Shown here: in pieces, positions 18,390 through 27,166 of the stretch
Position numbering within the stretch: the first letter of the stretch is position 1
How the letters are laid out: each line of letters opens with the position of its first letter
Translations under genes and position numbers: made by a program
Origin: Gammaproteobacteria bacterium
Lineage (GTDB): Bacteria > Pseudomonadota > Gammaproteobacteria > Enterobacterales > Alteromonadaceae
Assembly: GCA_018826295.1 (NCBI GenBank)
Contig: JAHJZX010000012.1
Coordinates: forward strand, 1 to 64,000
Length of the DNA stretch: 64,000 nucleotides
Reading direction: 5' to 3'
The notes under the pieces: model-generated
What the model was told of the DNA's origin: nothing
Databases searched by the model: none
Seen by the model: only the letters and a program-made list of their open reading frames with translations

Positions 18390-19547
18390 ATGAATTTCAA
18401 TTTAACAGAAGACCAACAAGCCTTTGTCGATGTGGCCAAACAGTTTGCCGAACAAGAACTGGCGCCACACGCAGCCCAGTGGGATCGCGATCACCACTTT
18501 CCTAAAGACGTTATTCAAAAAGCCGGTGAGCTGGGTTTTTGCTCACTGTACACGCCCGAAGATGATGGCGGTATGGGCTTATCACGCTTAGATTCATCGA
18601 TTATTTTCGAACAGCTGTCTATGGGCTGTACCGCAACGACAGCGATGCTGACCATTCACAACATGGCCACCTGGATGATTGCCAATTGGGGTACCAGCGA
18701 TGCCAAATCTGAGTGGATGGAGCATTTGGTCACTGGCCAGAAACTGGCGTCTTACTGCTTAACAGAGCCAGGCTCGGGTTCAGACGCAGCCAGCTTGCGT
18801 ACTACAGCGAAAAAAGACGGCAGTGAGTACGTATTAAACGGCTCGAAGATGTTTATCTCTGGCGCAGGTTCTACCGAAGTATTGGTAGTAATGGCGCGCA
18901 CCGGTGAAGCCGGCCCTAAAGGCATTTCAGCCTTTATTGTACCGGCCGATGCCAAAGGCGTTATTTACGGTAAAGCCGAAGAGAAAATGGGCTGGAACGC
19001 GCAGCCAACTCGCTTGATCACTTTTGAAGATGTGCGTATTCCGGCGCATTACCTGCTGGGTAACGAAGGTGAAGGTTTCGGCTTTGCTATGAAAGGATTA
19101 GATGGCGGCCGGATCAATATCGCAACCTGTTCAATTGGCACGGCGCAGCAGGCACTTAATACCGCGCGTAACTATATGCTGGAGCGTCAGCAGTTTGGTA
19201 AGCCACTGGCGGCATTTCAGGCGCTGCAGTTTAAACTGGCCGATATGGCAACCGAGCTGGTGGCCGCGCGGCAGTTAGTGCGCTTAGCAGCGTTTAAGCT
19301 GGATCAGAAAGACAGTGAAGCCACAGCCTACTGTGCAATGGCAAAGCGCTTTGCCACAGATGTCGGCTTCCAGGTGTGCGACCAGGCACTGCAGTTACAC
19401 GGTGGTTATGGCTACATCAAAGAATACCCGTTGGAGCGGCATTTCCGTGATGTACGCGTGCATCAGATTTTGGAAGGCACCAACGAAATTATGCGGCTGA
19501 TTATTGGCCGACGTTTACTGGATGAAGCGGCAGGCGACATTCTTTAA
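18390..19547 (+). CDS. acyl-CoA dehydrogenase, probably isobutyryl-CoA dehydrogenase
   Basis: Oxidises isobutyryl-CoA to methacrylyl-CoA in valine breakdown (inferred from the operon). The 385-residue flavoprotein has YCLTEPGSGSDAASLRT (the acyl-CoA dehydrogenase signature), QLHGGYGYIKEYPLERHFRD and the catalytic base in QILEGTNEIMRLIIGR (Glu of the EGT loop). It differs from liuA, which uses a helix-G base. The order mmsA-acd-ech-hibch-mmsB matches other gammaproteobacterial valine loci such as that of Shewanella. Confidence 0.92.
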   Translation: MNFNLTEDQQAFVDVAKQFAEQELAPHAAQWDRDHHFPKDVIQKAGELGFCSLYTPEDDGGMGLSRLDSSIIFEQLSMGCTATTAMLTIHNMATWMIANWGTSDAKSEWMEHLVTGQKLASYCLTEPGSGSDAASLRTTAKKDGSEYVLNGSKMFISGAGSTEVLVVMARTGEAGPKGISAFIVPADAKGVIYGKAEEKMGWNAQPTRLITFEDVRIPAHYLLGNEGEGFGFAMKGLDGGRINIATCSIGTAQQALNTARNYMLERQQFGKPLAAFQALQFKLADMATELVAARQLVRLAAFKLDQKDSEATAYCAMAKRFATDVGFQVCDQALQLHGGYGYIKEYPLERHFRDVRVHQILEGTNEIMRLIIGRRLLDEAAGDIL

Positions 19548-19560
19548 TTGATATCTGAAC

Positions 19561-19649
19561 ATACGTCCGGGGGAACAGGATTGTTCTAAGCCGACCGTTG
19601 GAGGCCATGGATGGCCGGAATCGAGCCCCATGGATGGTTTATGGCGTGT
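19561..19649 (+). repeat. MITE-like intergenic hairpin repeat, copy C (short form)
   Basis: An 89-bp version with ATACGTCC at the left, a small hairpin GAACA/TGTTC, then the shared box GACCGTTGGAGGCCATGG with GGCCATGGATGGCC and AATCGAGCCCCATGGATGG, ending in GGCGTGT. It lacks the left TIR and the long hairpin of copies A and B, so it looks like an internal-deletion derivative. It occupies the gap between the acyl-CoA dehydrogenase and enoyl-CoA hydratase genes. Confidence 0.7.
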
Positions 19650-19713
19650 CGGCGTGAACAATGCTGCTTCCCTTGCAGTTAAACCTGAGTGACGGATAAA
19701 TCAGGAGACAACA

Positions 19714-20487
19714 ATGGCTCAACTAAAACTCGAAAAACGCGGCCACACGGCGCTTATCACCATGTCTAACCCGCCAGCCAATACCTGGACGGCGGAAACC
19801 TTAACCCAACTGCGTGACGCGGTTAAAAGCCTGGATGCGGATAAAAATATCTATGCCTTAGTCATCACCGGTGAAGGTGAAAAGTTCTTCTCAGCCGGTG
19901 CTGATTTAAAACTGTTTGCCGATGGCGATAAAGCCGTCGCCAGTGATATGGCACGCATTTTTGGCGAAGCCTTTGAAACCTTAAGCGCGTTCCGCGGTGT
20001 GTCTATTGCTGCCATTAACGGCTATGCCATGGGCGGCGGTTTAGAAGTCGCCTTGGCCTGTGATATCCGCATTGCCGAGCAGCAAGCGCAGATGGCACTG
20101 CCGGAAGCCAAAGTAGGGTTACTGCCTTGCGCCGGTGGTACACAAAACCTGGCCTGGTTGGTTGGCGAAGGCTGGGCAAAACGCATGATCCTGTGCGGTG
20201 AACGTATCGGCGCGGAAAAAGCGCAGCAAATTGGCCTGATAGAAGAAGTTGTAGCAACCGGTATGGCGCTGGAAAGTGCGCTGGCCATGGCTGATAAAGT
20301 CGCCGAGCAAAGCCCGTCTGCCGTTAGCGCTTGCAAGGCACTTATTCAAAAAGGTCGCAGTGGCACTATGCAAAGCGCACTGCCGCTGGAGCGTGAACTG
20401 TTTGTTGGCTTGTTCGATACCCAAGATCAGGTTGAAGGTGTGCAGGCATTTTTAGAAAAACGCAAAGCTAACTGGGTGAACGGCTAA
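19714..20487 (+). CDS. enoyl-CoA hydratase (methacrylyl-CoA hydratase role)
   Basis: Crotonase-family hydratase of 257 residues, expected to hydrate methacrylyl-CoA to 3-hydroxyisobutyryl-CoA here. The oxyanion-hole segments are GEKFFSAGADLKLF and AINGYAMGGGLEVALACD. The catalytic Glu lies in ALPEAKVGLLPCAGGTQNL, which is the classic short-chain hydratase signature. It is linked to the next gene by a TAATG overlap. Substrate inferred from the operon. Confidence 0.92.
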   Translation: MAQLKLEKRGHTALITMSNPPANTWTAETLTQLRDAVKSLDADKNIYALVITGEGEKFFSAGADLKLFADGDKAVASDMARIFGEAFETLSAFRGVSIAAINGYAMGGGLEVALACDIRIAEQQAQMALPEAKVGLLPCAGGTQNLAWLVGEGWAKRMILCGERIGAEKAQQIGLIEEVVATGMALESALAMADKVAEQSPSAVSACKALIQKGRSGTMQSALPLERELFVGLFDTQDQVEGVQAFLEKRKANWVNG

Positions 20488-21629
20488 TGAGCACGGTGAA
20501 TGAGGTAGTGCTGTATCAGGAATTAACAGCTCAGAATGGTAAAAAAATTGGCGTAGCCACGCTTAACTCAGAAAAATCGTTAAATGCCTTAAGCCTGCCA
20601 ATGGTGGAGTCACTACTGCCAAAACTGCAAGCCTGGCAGGCAGATAGCAGTATCAGCATGGTGTTGCTGCAGGGCGCCGGCGACAAAGCTTTTTGCGCCG
20701 GTGGCGATATCCGCGATTTATACAAAGCCATGCTGGATAAGCCTGGCGAATATGCGCCTTATGTAGAAGAGTTCTTTACCAAAGAATACGCACTGGATTA
20801 TCTGATACACACCTTTGGCAAACCGGTACTGGTGTGGGGTAATGGTATAGTGATGGGCGGTGGCCTGGGCCTGATGGCTGGCGCATCGCACCGGGTGGTA
20901 ACGGCTACCAGCCGTATTGCTATGCCGGAAATGGCTATAGGCTTGTACCCCGATGTTGGCGCCAGCTGGTTTTTAAATCGCATGCCGGCAGGCTGTGGTC
21001 TGTTTTTAGGTTTAACCGGCGCGTCTATTAACGCCGCTGACGCCAAGTTTATTGGTCTGGCTGATAACTTTTTATTGCATGAGCACAAAGACACGCTGCT
21101 GGAAAAACTGCTCAGTATTAACTGGGGCGATACCGTAGCGCTTAACCATCAGAAGCTTAGTGATGTGCTGCGTAGCGAAGAGGATCAATGCCGTACCCAA
21201 ATGCCGCTGAGTAATATCCGTCCGCATCTGGGCGACATTGAAGCATTAGCGAAATACGACAGCCTTCAAGTTGCCATTGACGCCATTAATGTCATGCAGG
21301 GTGAGGATAAGTGGCTGCAAAAAGCCAAAGAATCGCTGGCCTACGGCAGCCCGATAACGGCGCACATAGTGTTTGAGCTGTTAAAACTGGGCCAGAGCAA
21401 GATATTAGCTGATAGCTTCCGTTTAGAACTGGGTTTAAGCGTGCAGTGCGGCAAGCTGGGTGAATTTACCGAAGGCGTACGGGCGCTGTTAATGGACAAA
21501 GATTTACAACCAAAATGGCAATACCAAACCGTGAACGACGTGCCGCAAAGCGTGATTGACGAACTGTTCCGCTCGCCATGGGCGGCAAACGCGCACCCGC
21601 TGCGCGAATTAGGCCAAACGGATAACTGA
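20487..21629 (+). CDS. 3-hydroxyisobutyryl-CoA hydrolase
   Basis: Crotonase-fold thioesterase releasing free 3-hydroxyisobutyrate, a step specific to valine degradation. The 380 residues include the longer C-terminal region that sets HIBCH apart from hydratases. Motifs are AFCAGGDIRDLYKAML, GNGIVMGGGLGLMAGASHR and MPEMAIGLYPDVGASWFLNR. Free 3-hydroxyisobutyrate is then the substrate of the adjacent mmsB product. It is translationally coupled to the upstream hydratase by a TAATG junction, with 12 bp to mmsB. Confidence 0.94.
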   Translation: MSTVNEVVLYQELTAQNGKKIGVATLNSEKSLNALSLPMVESLLPKLQAWQADSSISMVLLQGAGDKAFCAGGDIRDLYKAMLDKPGEYAPYVEEFFTKEYALDYLIHTFGKPVLVWGNGIVMGGGLGLMAGASHRVVTATSRIAMPEMAIGLYPDVGASWFLNRMPAGCGLFLGLTGASINAADAKFIGLADNFLLHEHKDTLLEKLLSINWGDTVALNHQKLSDVLRSEEDQCRTQMPLSNIRPHLGDIEALAKYDSLQVAIDAINVMQGEDKWLQKAKESLAYGSPITAHIVFELLKLGQSKILADSFRLELGLSVQCGKLGEFTEGVRALLMDKDLQPKWQYQTVNDVPQSVIDELFRSPWAANAHPLRELGQTDN

Positions 21630-21641
21630 TTAGGAGCAAAT

Positions 21642-22535
21642 ATGGCAAAGGTTGCATTTATAGGCTTAGGCAATATGGGTGGCCCTATGGCTATCAATCT
21701 GCTGAAAGCAGGTCACGCTGTTACCGCCTTTGATTTATCGGCAGCGGCATTGGCACAAGTAAAAGCTGAAGGTGCTGCAGTAGCGACATCAGCGGCAGAG
21801 GCGGTTGTTGGCGCTGAGTTTATTATTTCCATGCTGCCAGCAGGTAAGCATGTACTGGGTCTGTATTTAGGCGAGCAGGGTGTGGTTGCACAGATCGGTA
21901 AAGATGCGCTAGTGATTGACTGTTCAACCATTGATGCCGACAGCGCCCGTAATGTTGGCGCGGGCCTCTCAGCACAAGGCATTGCCTTTATTGATGCGCC
22001 GGTGTCAGGTGGAGTTGGCGGTGCCAAAGCCGGTACCTTAACTTTTATTGTCGGCGGCGACGATGCGCATTTTGAGCGCGCTAAAACCGTGCTTGGCAAT
22101 ATGGGCAAAAACCTGTTTCACGCGGGTAGCGTGGGTGCAGGCCAGGTGGCGAAAATCTGCAATAATATGCTGTTAAGTATTTTAATGGTGGGCACCTCAG
22201 AAGCGCTGCAAATGGGCGTGGATAATGGGCTGGATCCGAAAGTGCTGTCGGATATTATGCTGAAAAGCTCAGGCCGTAACTGGACGCTGGAACTGTACAA
22301 CCCGTGCCCGGACGTGATGCCCAATGTGCCATCATCAAACGGTTATCAGGGCGGCTTTATGGTCGATTTAATGGCCAAAGATTTAGGCCTGGCATTGGAA
22401 GCGGCGATGCACAGTAATAGCAGCACGCCAATGGGTGCACTGGCGCGCAGCCTGTACGTGGCGCATCAGCGGGCCGGTAATGGCAAGCTGGATTTTTCCA
22501 GTATTTTTAAGCTGTTTGAAAAGAAAGCCGGTTAG
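21642..22535 (+). CDS. mmsB: 3-hydroxyisobutyrate dehydrogenase
   Basis: Oxidises 3-hydroxyisobutyrate to methylmalonate semialdehyde with NAD+, feeding mmsA. The 297-residue protein has the Rossmann motif VAFIGLGNMGGPMAINLL (residues 4-21), DAPVSGGVGGAKAGTLTF and the catalytic Lys in GAGQVAKICNNML. GAGCAA precedes the ATG. It is a paralogue of the dehydrogenase at 4453-5334. The gap after it carries repeat copy B. Confidence 0.95.
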   Translation: MAKVAFIGLGNMGGPMAINLLKAGHAVTAFDLSAAALAQVKAEGAAVATSAAEAVVGAEFIISMLPAGKHVLGLYLGEQGVVAQIGKDALVIDCSTIDADSARNVGAGLSAQGIAFIDAPVSGGVGGAKAGTLTFIVGGDDAHFERAKTVLGNMGKNLFHAGSVGAGQVAKICNNMLLSILMVGTSEALQMGVDNGLDPKVLSDIMLKSSGRNWTLELYNPCPDVMPNVPSSNGYQGGFMVDLMAKDLGLALEAAMHSNSSTPMGALARSLYVAHQRAGNGKLDFSSIFKLFEKKAG

Positions 22536-22593
22536 ATATGGGTAACAGTGGCAGTTGGATAGAACGACTGCCACTGCGTACATTTTTTGTCAG

Positions 22594-22835
22594 ACACGCC
22601 GTAAATACGTCCCTGTAGGCTCGTGTTTTTCATCCATGAAAAACACGGTCTGCCAAAAAAGTACATCCGTGTCAGTCTCTATGCCAGCTAATAAGCTCAA
22701 GTGAATTTAACCAGAGCGGAGTCCTGAACTTCGTCTCGAATATGATGATAAGCCTGCGCGAAGATACTTTTTGCGTAAGACCGTTGGAGGCCATGGATGG
22801 CCAGAATCGAGCCCCAGGGACGGCTCGTGGCGTGT
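22594..22835 (+). repeat. MITE-like intergenic hairpin repeat, copy B
   Basis: A 242-bp element with terminal inverted repeats ACACGCC (22594-22600) and GGCGTGT (22829-22835). It contains the left box TACGTCCCTGTAGGCTCG followed by a perfect hairpin CGTGTTTTTCAT/ATGAAAAACACG, about 110 bp of non-conserved interior and the right box GACCGTTGGAGGCCATGG with AATCGAGCCCCAGGGACGG. Copy A is the same length within 6 bp but in opposite orientation and has a different interior. Copies A and B appear modular rather than simple duplicates. Confidence 0.75.
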
Positions 22836-22880
22836 CGCAGCAAAAATGTTCGTAGCGCAGGCGATTACGGAGAAAGTCAG

Positions 22881-23639
22881 ATGAACCTGCAAAACAAAAC
22901 CATCGTTATCACTGGCGGAGCACAAGGCTTAGGCCTGGAAATGGCCCGCATGTGCGCAGCTGAAGGCGCCAAACTGGCATTAATCGATATGAATGCCGAC
23001 CAGTTAGCCGCAGCCAAAGCTGAGCTGGGTGTTAGCACCTCAGTAAACACTTACATTGCTAACGTCGCGAATGAAGAACAGGTAGAAAGCACCTTTGCCC
23101 AAATCGACAACGATTTTAACGGCATTGACGGCCTGATTAACAACGCTGGCATTTTACGTGACGGCCTGCTGCTGAAATACAAAGACGGCGAGCTGCAAAG
23201 CAAGATGTCATTATCGCAGTTCCAGTCGGTTATCGATGTTAACCTGACCGGCGTGTTCCTGTGTGGCCGTGAAGCCGCTGCGGCTATGGTAAAGCGTGGC
23301 ACTAAAGGCGTAATTATTAATATGTCCAGCGTAGCGCGTGCCGGTAATATGGGCCAAACCAACTATGCTGCCTCTAAAGCCGGTGTCGTCGCAATGACGG
23401 TAACCTGGGCGCGCGAGCTAGGTCGTTTTGGTATCCGTGTTGGCGCCATCGCACCTGGCGTAATACGCACCGCGATGACAGATGCGATGAAGCCGGAAGC
23501 GCGTGATCGCTTAGAGAAAATGAAGCCGGTAGGTCGCTTAGGTGAGGCCAGCGAAATTGCCCACACCGCCAAATATATTTTTGAAAACGACTTCTTTACC
23601 GGCCGGGTGGTAGAAATCGACGGCGGCATTAGCATGTAA
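22881..23639 (+). CDS. SDR-family oxidoreductase of the valine/branched-chain operon
   Basis: Short-chain dehydrogenase of 252 residues. The cofactor motif is TGGAQGLG (residues about 10-17), followed by the NNAG motif, the catalytic Ser in INMSSVAR and YAASKAG (YxxxK). The C-terminal end is typical of FabG-like enzymes. The same gene ends the equivalent Shewanella operon; its substrate is unknown, with 3-hydroxy-2-methylbutyryl-CoA or another 3-hydroxyacyl-CoA possible. The start is the ATG with GGAGAAAG upstream; the longer frame begins inside repeat copy B and is rejected. An intrinsic terminator follows. Confidence 0.88.
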   Translation: MNLQNKTIVITGGAQGLGLEMARMCAAEGAKLALIDMNADQLAAAKAELGVSTSVNTYIANVANEEQVESTFAQIDNDFNGIDGLINNAGILRDGLLLKYKDGELQSKMSLSQFQSVIDVNLTGVFLCGREAAAAMVKRGTKGVIINMSSVARAGNMGQTNYAASKAGVVAMTVTWARELGRFGIRVGAIAPGVIRTAMTDAMKPEARDRLEKMKPVGRLGEASEIAHTAKYIFENDFFTGRVVEIDGGISM

Positions 23640-23655
23640 GCTGCTTATAAAATAT

Positions 23656-23679
23656 AAAGACGCTGCGGCGTCTTTTTTG
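23656..23679 (+). terminator. intrinsic terminator of the valine operon
   Basis: AAAGACGC-TGCG-GCGTCTTT forms a perfect 8-bp stem followed by TTTG, 17 bp after the SDR stop codon. With its A-run on the left it may also work for the opposing LytTR gene. Confidence 0.85.
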
Positions 23680-23712
23680 TTTAGCTATTTAAAAGAAGTA
23701 CTTTTAAAAAAT

Positions 23713-25245
23713 TCAGCTTGATACCGCAGAGCGTACTACGGGGATCAGCCGGCGGCTAACAGGGATTTGCAGACTGTTTTGTAACAATAACGAAGTGACA
23801 CTGCCACTGCTTTTAGTGGTACTGGTTTGCAATCGTGTTACCTGTTCTAAATTGACCAAATATGAACGATGCACCCGCAAAAAGGTACTGGGTAACTCAG
23901 CTTCCAGGCTTTTCAGGGTTCCACTGTATAAATGTTGTCGACCATCCAGCAAGTTAATTTCGCTATAATCACCTGCCGCCTGACAAAAGGTAATGTTTGC
24001 CGTGTTTACAATATCTACTTTCCCGGCACTGTTTATTTTTAAGGTAGCGGGTTTATCGTGCTGTATATCTTGCGCTAAGCGTAATGTCAGTTTCGCAATG
24101 CGCTCTTTGTCCTGTTGATGTTGATCAAGCTGAATATTGTAGTCCAGCGTCTGTTGGACAAATAAGTACCCTAACAGCAGCGTAATTAAGACAAAATACA
24201 GGTTTTCATGAAAGTAATCTGCACTGAAGACCATAATAAGCAGAAAAATTGACAGCGCGATAGCGGCGGCAATAGCATTTCTGTCTGTGCTGCGATAGCC
24301 ATTTTGGCAAGTTAATAACGCAGATATCAGCATCGGACAAAATGTTGCGGCAGTGGTTTTACTATCAAAGCCGGGTATCAGCATTATGGTTATCAAAGTA
24401 GCGCTAGCGCCGGTATAGATCCAATGCAACGCATGGCGTTTGGCGAAGCGCCGAGCCATAAAGATCAGTAGGCAAAGCCCAAAAGCGAATGAAGATATGT
24501 TGATAGCTAACAGCCGCACATCGTGTAATGGATAGGAGTAGCTGAATAAAGCCCGGCTAATTTCACTAAATAGCTGCAACGCGGCAAACAGGCTCATAAA
24601 GGCTAACAACATGTGCCGGCTGCGCTGAATTGGTTGCAGGCTGCGAATAGCAAAATATAAGCTGGCGATAAACACAATTCCAAGTATAACTAACATCCAG
24701 CTACTGTATCGTTGCAGGTAATGCTGCGGCGATTCATAGTGGCTGATGCCTATAAAGTGCAGCGGATGAGGCAGTGTCAGTAGGCTTTGCCAGGCCGACA
24801 TTTTTATAATCAACTGGTTGTCGCCAGGTTGCAACACCTCAGCCGGAACGTAAAACCGGGCATCCATATCACCTGCTATTTCATCCTGTTGATTGCCGGG
24901 CAGGCCATTATTACCAAGATGATGGCCATTTAAATACACACTGCTAGACGCTTTGGCGTTTAAATACAGCGCTAACGGCGGTTTAAGCTGAGCTAACTGT
25001 TGCTGGGTAACGGCTAGGTTTAATTTTAACCAGAGCGTTTTGTTCTGCGGATCAACCTCTGCCAACGCCAGGTGCTGACAAGTTGCCAGGCTAAAGTTTA
25101 CCGGCCAATCTGGTTGTATTGTTGCATCACACACTGTCACCGTCTGCTGGCGCAGCGGTGATATAACGCCGAAACAGCTTGCGCTGAACAGCGTGAGCAA
25201 AGTAAACAGTACGCTGGCTGTTTTCAGCTTCAGAGTTGCTAACAT
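23713..25245 (-). CDS. 7TM sensor with C-terminal LytTR DNA-binding domain
   Basis: A membrane-bound one-component regulator of about 510 residues. It has an N-terminal signal or TM segment, a periplasmic region of about 150 residues with beta-sandwich character (7TMR-DISM-like), seven hydrophobic helices between about residues 185 and 375, a short coiled coil (LDQHQQDKERIAKLTLRLAQ) and a LytTR domain with the conserved TFLRVHRSYLVNLEQV. This puts ligand sensing and promoter binding in one chain. The start is the ATG at MLATLKLKTA, which has a GGGA upstream; an ATG 11 codons earlier has no ribosome binding site. No obvious target gene, but it diverges from the S33 hydrolase gene. Confidence 0.82.
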   Translation of the reverse strand: MLATLKLKTASVLFTLLTLFSASCFGVISPLRQQTVTVCDATIQPDWPVNFSLATCQHLALAEVDPQNKTLWLKLNLAVTQQQLAQLKPPLALYLNAKASSSVYLNGHHLGNNGLPGNQQDEIAGDMDARFYVPAEVLQPGDNQLIIKMSAWQSLLTLPHPLHFIGISHYESPQHYLQRYSSWMLVILGIVFIASLYFAIRSLQPIQRSRHMLLAFMSLFAALQLFSEISRALFSYSYPLHDVRLLAINISSFAFGLCLLIFMARRFAKRHALHWIYTGASATLITIMLIPGFDSKTTAATFCPMLISALLTCQNGYRSTDRNAIAAAIALSIFLLIMVFSADYFHENLYFVLITLLLGYLFVQQTLDYNIQLDQHQQDKERIAKLTLRLAQDIQHDKPATLKINSAGKVDIVNTANITFCQAAGDYSEINLLDGRQHLYSGTLKSLEAELPSTFLRVHRSYLVNLEQVTRLQTSTTKSSGSVTSLLLQNSLQIPVSRRLIPVVRSAVSS

Positions 25246-25403
25246 CGGTATCCCGTTGCTTATAAGTTGTTCAACCATTTATCGAATATTTGCTACCGTT
25301 TACTGGTTTTGCATTAAAAACTGCTACCGCTAATCGAATAGCACTGGGCTGTCTGTGATTGTTTCTGCTGTATTGTCAGCGGGTTAATCAAGGAGAGCAT
25401 GTT

Positions 25404-26861
25404 ATGTTATCAAAACAAAAATTAATAGCGGTGCGTTTATATCTACTAAAGCTGGCGTTCTTAGTCACCGTACCGGTGTTAGCGGCTAATAACGAAACGG
25501 CAATAACCTTCACTGCCGAGAATGGGAAAAGCGTCGAAGCGTACGCCGGTTCATTTCAGGTGGCGGAGAACAGAAATAAAGCAGATAGCCGGCAACTTAC
25601 CCTTCACTATGTGCGCTTTCCCGCCTTAACTGATAAACCGGCAGCACCAATAGTGTATCTTGCGGGCGGGCCGGGGGGATCGGGTATTAGCACGGCTAAG
25701 GGACGGCGCTTTGAGCTATTTATGGCGCTGCGTCAGCACGCCGATGTAATAGCGCTGGATCAGCGTGGTACCGGTTTATCGGATGATATGACGGCATGTC
25801 AATCCAGCCAAATCATGGATACTACTGCGGTTTGGAATGAGCAAAAGCTGGCTGTGCTGCATCAACAGGCATTGACCGAATGCATGGCCTTTTGGCAGAC
25901 AAAAGGTGCCGATATTTATGGCTATACCACAGTGCAAAATGCGCTGGACATTGATGACTTGCGTAAGCACTTAACAGCAGAAAAAGTCAGTTTATGGGGC
26001 ATATCCTATGGCAGTCATTTAGCGCTGGCTAGTATAAAGCTGTTTGGGAAGCATTTAGATAAAGTGATATTGGCTAGCGCCGAAGGCTTGGACCAGACAG
26101 TAAAGTTGCCACGCTATACCGACGAGTATTTTTCCGCATTGCAGCGGGTAATTGACCTGCAACCTGCAGTTAAATCGCGTTATCCGGATTTAACCAACAC
26201 GATGCGCCGGGTACTGCAAAAGCTCGAGCAAACACCAATAAAGGTAACACTTGCTACAGACGATGGCCAACAAAGCGATTTTTTGTTTCAGAAGCTGCAT
26301 TTGCAATTGCTATCGTCAATGCTTATCGCCGATCCCGGTCGCTCAGTTGGTTTATTACTGGAGCTATATCGCAGTTTGGATCAAGGTGAAACCGACATGC
26401 TGCAGTTTGCGTTAAAGCGGGGCTTTTTTTCCAACCGACCAATCACGATGCGCATTATGCCAACTGCAATGGATATTGCTTCGGGCATATCAAACAGTCG
26501 TTTGCAGCAGTTTAGCCAGCAAAGCGCTAACTCGTTGTTGGGCGGGGTGTTAAACTTCCCGATGCCACACCTGTATGGCCAGTTACCTGAGCTTGATTTA
26601 GGGCAAAGCTTTCGTCAACCGTTGAACTCAAATGTACCAACTTTATTACTCAGTGGCACACTGGATGGCAGAACTTACTTGCCCGAGCAGCTGGAAGCTG
26701 TTGCAGGTTTAACAAATCTTAGCCATGTAGTGGTTGAACATGCCGGGCATAATTTGTTTATGGCATCACCGCAGGTTGAAACGGCAATACTACAGTTTTT
26801 AGCTGACGGCAAAACCGACATTAAGCAAATTACACTGCCGCTACCCGATTTTGCTAAGTAG
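25404..26861 (+). CDS. secreted alpha/beta-hydrolase, S33-type (tripeptidyl/prolyl aminopeptidase-like)
   Basis: An exported 485-residue hydrolase. It has a signal peptide (about residues 1-27, ending PVLAANN), the oxyanion motif AGGPGGSG (about 87-94), DQRGTGLSD, the nucleophile elbow GISYG with Ser201, an Asp in SGTLDGRTYLPEQ and a His in EHAGHNLF, giving a full Ser-Asp-His triad with a TAP-like C-terminal part. It likely releases N-terminal residues from peptides in the periplasm or outside the cell. The start is the ATG preceded by AGGAGA; the longer frame is unsupported. It diverges from the LytTR sensor, which may regulate it. Confidence 0.85.
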   Translation: MLSKQKLIAVRLYLLKLAFLVTVPVLAANNETAITFTAENGKSVEAYAGSFQVAENRNKADSRQLTLHYVRFPALTDKPAAPIVYLAGGPGGSGISTAKGRRFELFMALRQHADVIALDQRGTGLSDDMTACQSSQIMDTTAVWNEQKLAVLHQQALTECMAFWQTKGADIYGYTTVQNALDIDDLRKHLTAEKVSLWGISYGSHLALASIKLFGKHLDKVILASAEGLDQTVKLPRYTDEYFSALQRVIDLQPAVKSRYPDLTNTMRRVLQKLEQTPIKVTLATDDGQQSDFLFQKLHLQLLSSMLIADPGRSVGLLLELYRSLDQGETDMLQFALKRGFFSNRPITMRIMPTAMDIASGISNSRLQQFSQQSANSLLGGVLNFPMPHLYGQLPELDLGQSFRQPLNSNVPTLLLSGTLDGRTYLPEQLEAVAGLTNLSHVVVEHAGHNLFMASPQVETAILQFLADGKTDIKQITLPLPDFAK

Positions 26862-26886
26862 CGACAGCTGCAATATTCGAATGAAG

Positions 26887-26906
26887 GGCGCTACGGCGCC
26901 TTTTTT
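26887..26906 (+). terminator. intrinsic terminator after the S33 hydrolase
   Basis: GGCGC-TACG-GCGCC followed by six T, 26 bp after the stop codon. Canonical shape. Confidence 0.85.
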
Positions 26907-26929
26907 AATTATTTTAATAAATGATTGTT

Positions 26930-27066
26930 ATCAATTTTGTTTTAAATGTTGTGATGGTTCGTTCTGTTTTGTTTTTGCGGTGTTTATTTATTGGGTTTTA
27001 TTGTTTGGTTGTTGTAATTTCATTTTGTTTTTTAAGTGTGGGGTGTTGTTTGTTTTGACTTGTGGT
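26930..27066. other. strand-asymmetric G/T-rich tract
   Basis: About 137 bp in which the plus strand is nearly all T and G (for example TTGGGTTTTATTGTTTGGTT), with very few C and scattered A. The surrounding genes do not share this bias. An open frame runs through it (cysteine- and phenylalanine-rich, no ribosome binding site), but its content follows from the base bias and I do not call it a gene. The rest of the 26,907-27,166 gap has no recognisable feature apart from the likely promoter of the next gene. Confidence 0.6.
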
Positions 27067-27166
27067 AATAACCCGACGGGTATCTGATAGTTTTACTATA
27101 CTCTTTCTTGCTCGGTGTCTGCATTTAATGTGAGCTGATTATTTCACTATTAAAAGGAAATTTAAG

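Noticed and set aside
22707-22880. Longer N-terminus of the SDR gene and the opposite-strand open frame
   Set aside because: The added residues are encoded by the right box of repeat copy B, while the ATG with GGAGAAAG at 22881 gives a normal SDR start.
26851-27087. Cys/Phe-rich 78-codon frame
   Set aside because: It starts inside the previous gene, lacks a ribosome binding site, and its composition simply reflects the T/G-rich tract.
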